A stretch of DNA of 60,000 bases from positions 54,612,429 to 54,672,428 of the forward strand of contig OX485804.1 in assembly GCA_950295325.1 (NCBI GenBank), given 5' to 3'. The notes beneath the pieces are model-generated. The model saw only the letters and a list, made by a program, of their open reading frames with translations. It searched no databases and was not told the DNA's origin. The number at the start of each line of letters is the position of its first letter. Position 1 is the first letter of the stretch. This DNA comes from Polytrichum commune. Its lineage: Eukaryota; Streptophyta; Polytrichopsida; Polytrichales; Polytrichaceae. The position numbers and the translations under genes are program-made. Positions 59,286 through 60,000 of the stretch are shown one piece after another.

Positions 59286-60000
59286 GTGGTTCGAGGCCCC
59301 GAATCAACTATCCATCTAGTGGTGGAGGTTTTAGACGCCCCATCTCTCACAACAAATGCAAAATCATCGCTCGACCTCGCGACGTTGGCATTCACCTTGC
59401 GTTTCAATCGACAATTGCGAGCAAGGTGGCCCAACTTACCACAATTGTAGCACCTCGGGCCGTCGCCTCGCCTCTCGTTGTTGTCGAACGTGCGAGGTTG
59501 GCGGGACAACATGGCCGCATCGTCTCCTTGAGGCTCTTTCTCCTTCCTCTTGGACACCTCGTGCATGAGACGTGCGGTGATGAAATCCAACGTGAGCTCC
59601 TTCATGGGGCGCGTCTCCAACGCCGTGATCAAATGGTCGAATGAAGGCGGTAGGCTATCGAGCAAGGTCATGACCACATCCTCGTCCTTCATTGGCACCT
59701 CCAAGCATGTGAGTTGGTCGGCGAGAGATTTTACCTTGTTGATGTGGTCGAGGATGTCGGCGCCTTCGTCCATCTTGATGGTGAAAAACTTGCGCCTAAT
59801 GAACAAGATGTTGGACAAGCTTTTGGTTTCGTGGATGTTGCACAACGTCTTCCACGCTTCCGCCGGTCCTTTACACCCTTTGATGTGCGCCAACTCCTTG
59901 TCCACCAAGCTCGTGACAATGATGGCGAAGGCTTTCTTGCATCGATGCTCGTACGCCTTCTTCACCTCGTCGCTCGCCGTGGACGGTGGCGGCAACTCCG
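59282..60000 (-). CDS. Copia gag and start of protease, incomplete at window edge
   Basis: Open frame entering from the right edge: a UBN2-type gag region (AWKTLCNIHETKSLSNILFI, VKSLADQL, LLDSLPPSFDHL), a CCHC knuckle (CYNCGKLGHLARNC), then WIVDSG. The protease motif DSGASNH is broken: one G is missing after GATTCGGGG, so the frame reads DSGPRTT and stops. The integrase frame continues in the next phase. Restoring that one base would join the two frames, so the defect is recent. Confidence 0.88.
   Translation of the reverse strand, partial: ELPPPSTASDEVKKAYEHRCKKAFAIIVTSLVDKELAHIKGCKGPAEAWKTLCNIHETKSLSNILFIRRKFFTIKMDEGADILDHINKVKSLADQLTCLEVPMKDEDVVMTLLDSLPPSFDHLITALETRPMKELTLDFITARLMHEVSKRKEKEPQGDDAAMLSRQPRTFDNNERRGDGPRCYNCGKLGHLARNCRLKRKVNANVARSSDDFAFVVRDGASKTSTTRWIVDSGPRTT

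Larger units (their letters stand above)
53008..60000 (-). mobile_element. Ty1/copia element, minus strand, extends past window
   Basis: Reading from the right edge down: gag with CCHC knuckle (59282-60000, incomplete), integrase (57744-59285), a 2.7-kb insertion (55056-57743), RT and RNase H (53221-55041), and the 3' LTR (53008-53220). The domain order protease-integrase-RT-RNase H is diagnostic of Ty1/copia. The 5' LTR and primer site lie outside the window. The element is inactive as it stands: a one-base deletion breaks the protease and the insertion splits pol. Confidence 0.9.

Overview
The window is nuclear DNA of a land plant, most likely a moss or other bryophyte. The evidence is a protein kinase-NBS-LRR immune receptor (a class known mainly from mosses), spliceosomal introns, chromodomain Ty3/gypsy and Ty1/copia retrotransposons, and plant initiator-tRNA-Met primer sites. 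About 85% of the sequence is mobile-element DNA. No rRNA, tRNA, CRISPR or bacterial operon structure was seen. The species assignment is inference.

Layout. 1-34 kb: one minus-strand gene of a MULE/FAR1-like family with a SWIM zinc finger (called SM copy 1) is cut into pieces by LTR elements. These are four copies (A, B, D, E) and one solo LTR (C) of a Ty3/gypsy chromovirus family (called G1), plus a solo LTR of a second family (called L2). Target-site duplications (TSDs) are exact: B TCGAC, C GTGAC, D CGGGT, E AGATC and the L2 solo LTR CGCCA. Removing the insertions restores the SM reading frame at each joint. 34-38 kb: an unassigned plus-strand ORF, a solo G1 LTR (F, TSD AGTTA) and a second L2-type solo LTR that lacks a TSD and truncates SM copy 2. 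38-45 kb: SM copies 2 and 3 on the plus strand, separated by a short pogo/Tigger-like transposase C-terminus with a PCNA-binding-like motif and by an L2 remnant. 45-47 kb: L2-type LTR ends and a diverged tandem repeat. 47.3-53 kb: a minus-strand kinase-NBS-LRR gene in three visible exons, with about 29 highly homogeneous LRRs and a decayed LRR tail. 53-60 kb: a minus-strand Ty1/copia element whose 3' LTR ends about 30 bp upstream of the kinase exon. It is split by about 2.7 kb of foreign sequence and continues past the window edge.

How the parts relate. The G1 elements are the most informative set. Their LTR pairs are almost identical, so they inserted recently. Yet every copy shares the same defects: the RT catalytic core is missing, the protease DTG is DKE, and the integrase HHCC cysteine codon and two other pol positions carry the same stops. 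They look like progeny of an already dead master that was mobilised in trans. Each copy also carries a ~230-bp RNase H-derived tandem array with a different copy number (2, 3, 4 and 5), and the LTRs are saturated with perfect hairpins. The only clearly host-type gene is the kinase-NBS-LRR. Its upstream intron or promoter has been invaded by the copia element on the same strand, so its expression may now depend on the LTR.
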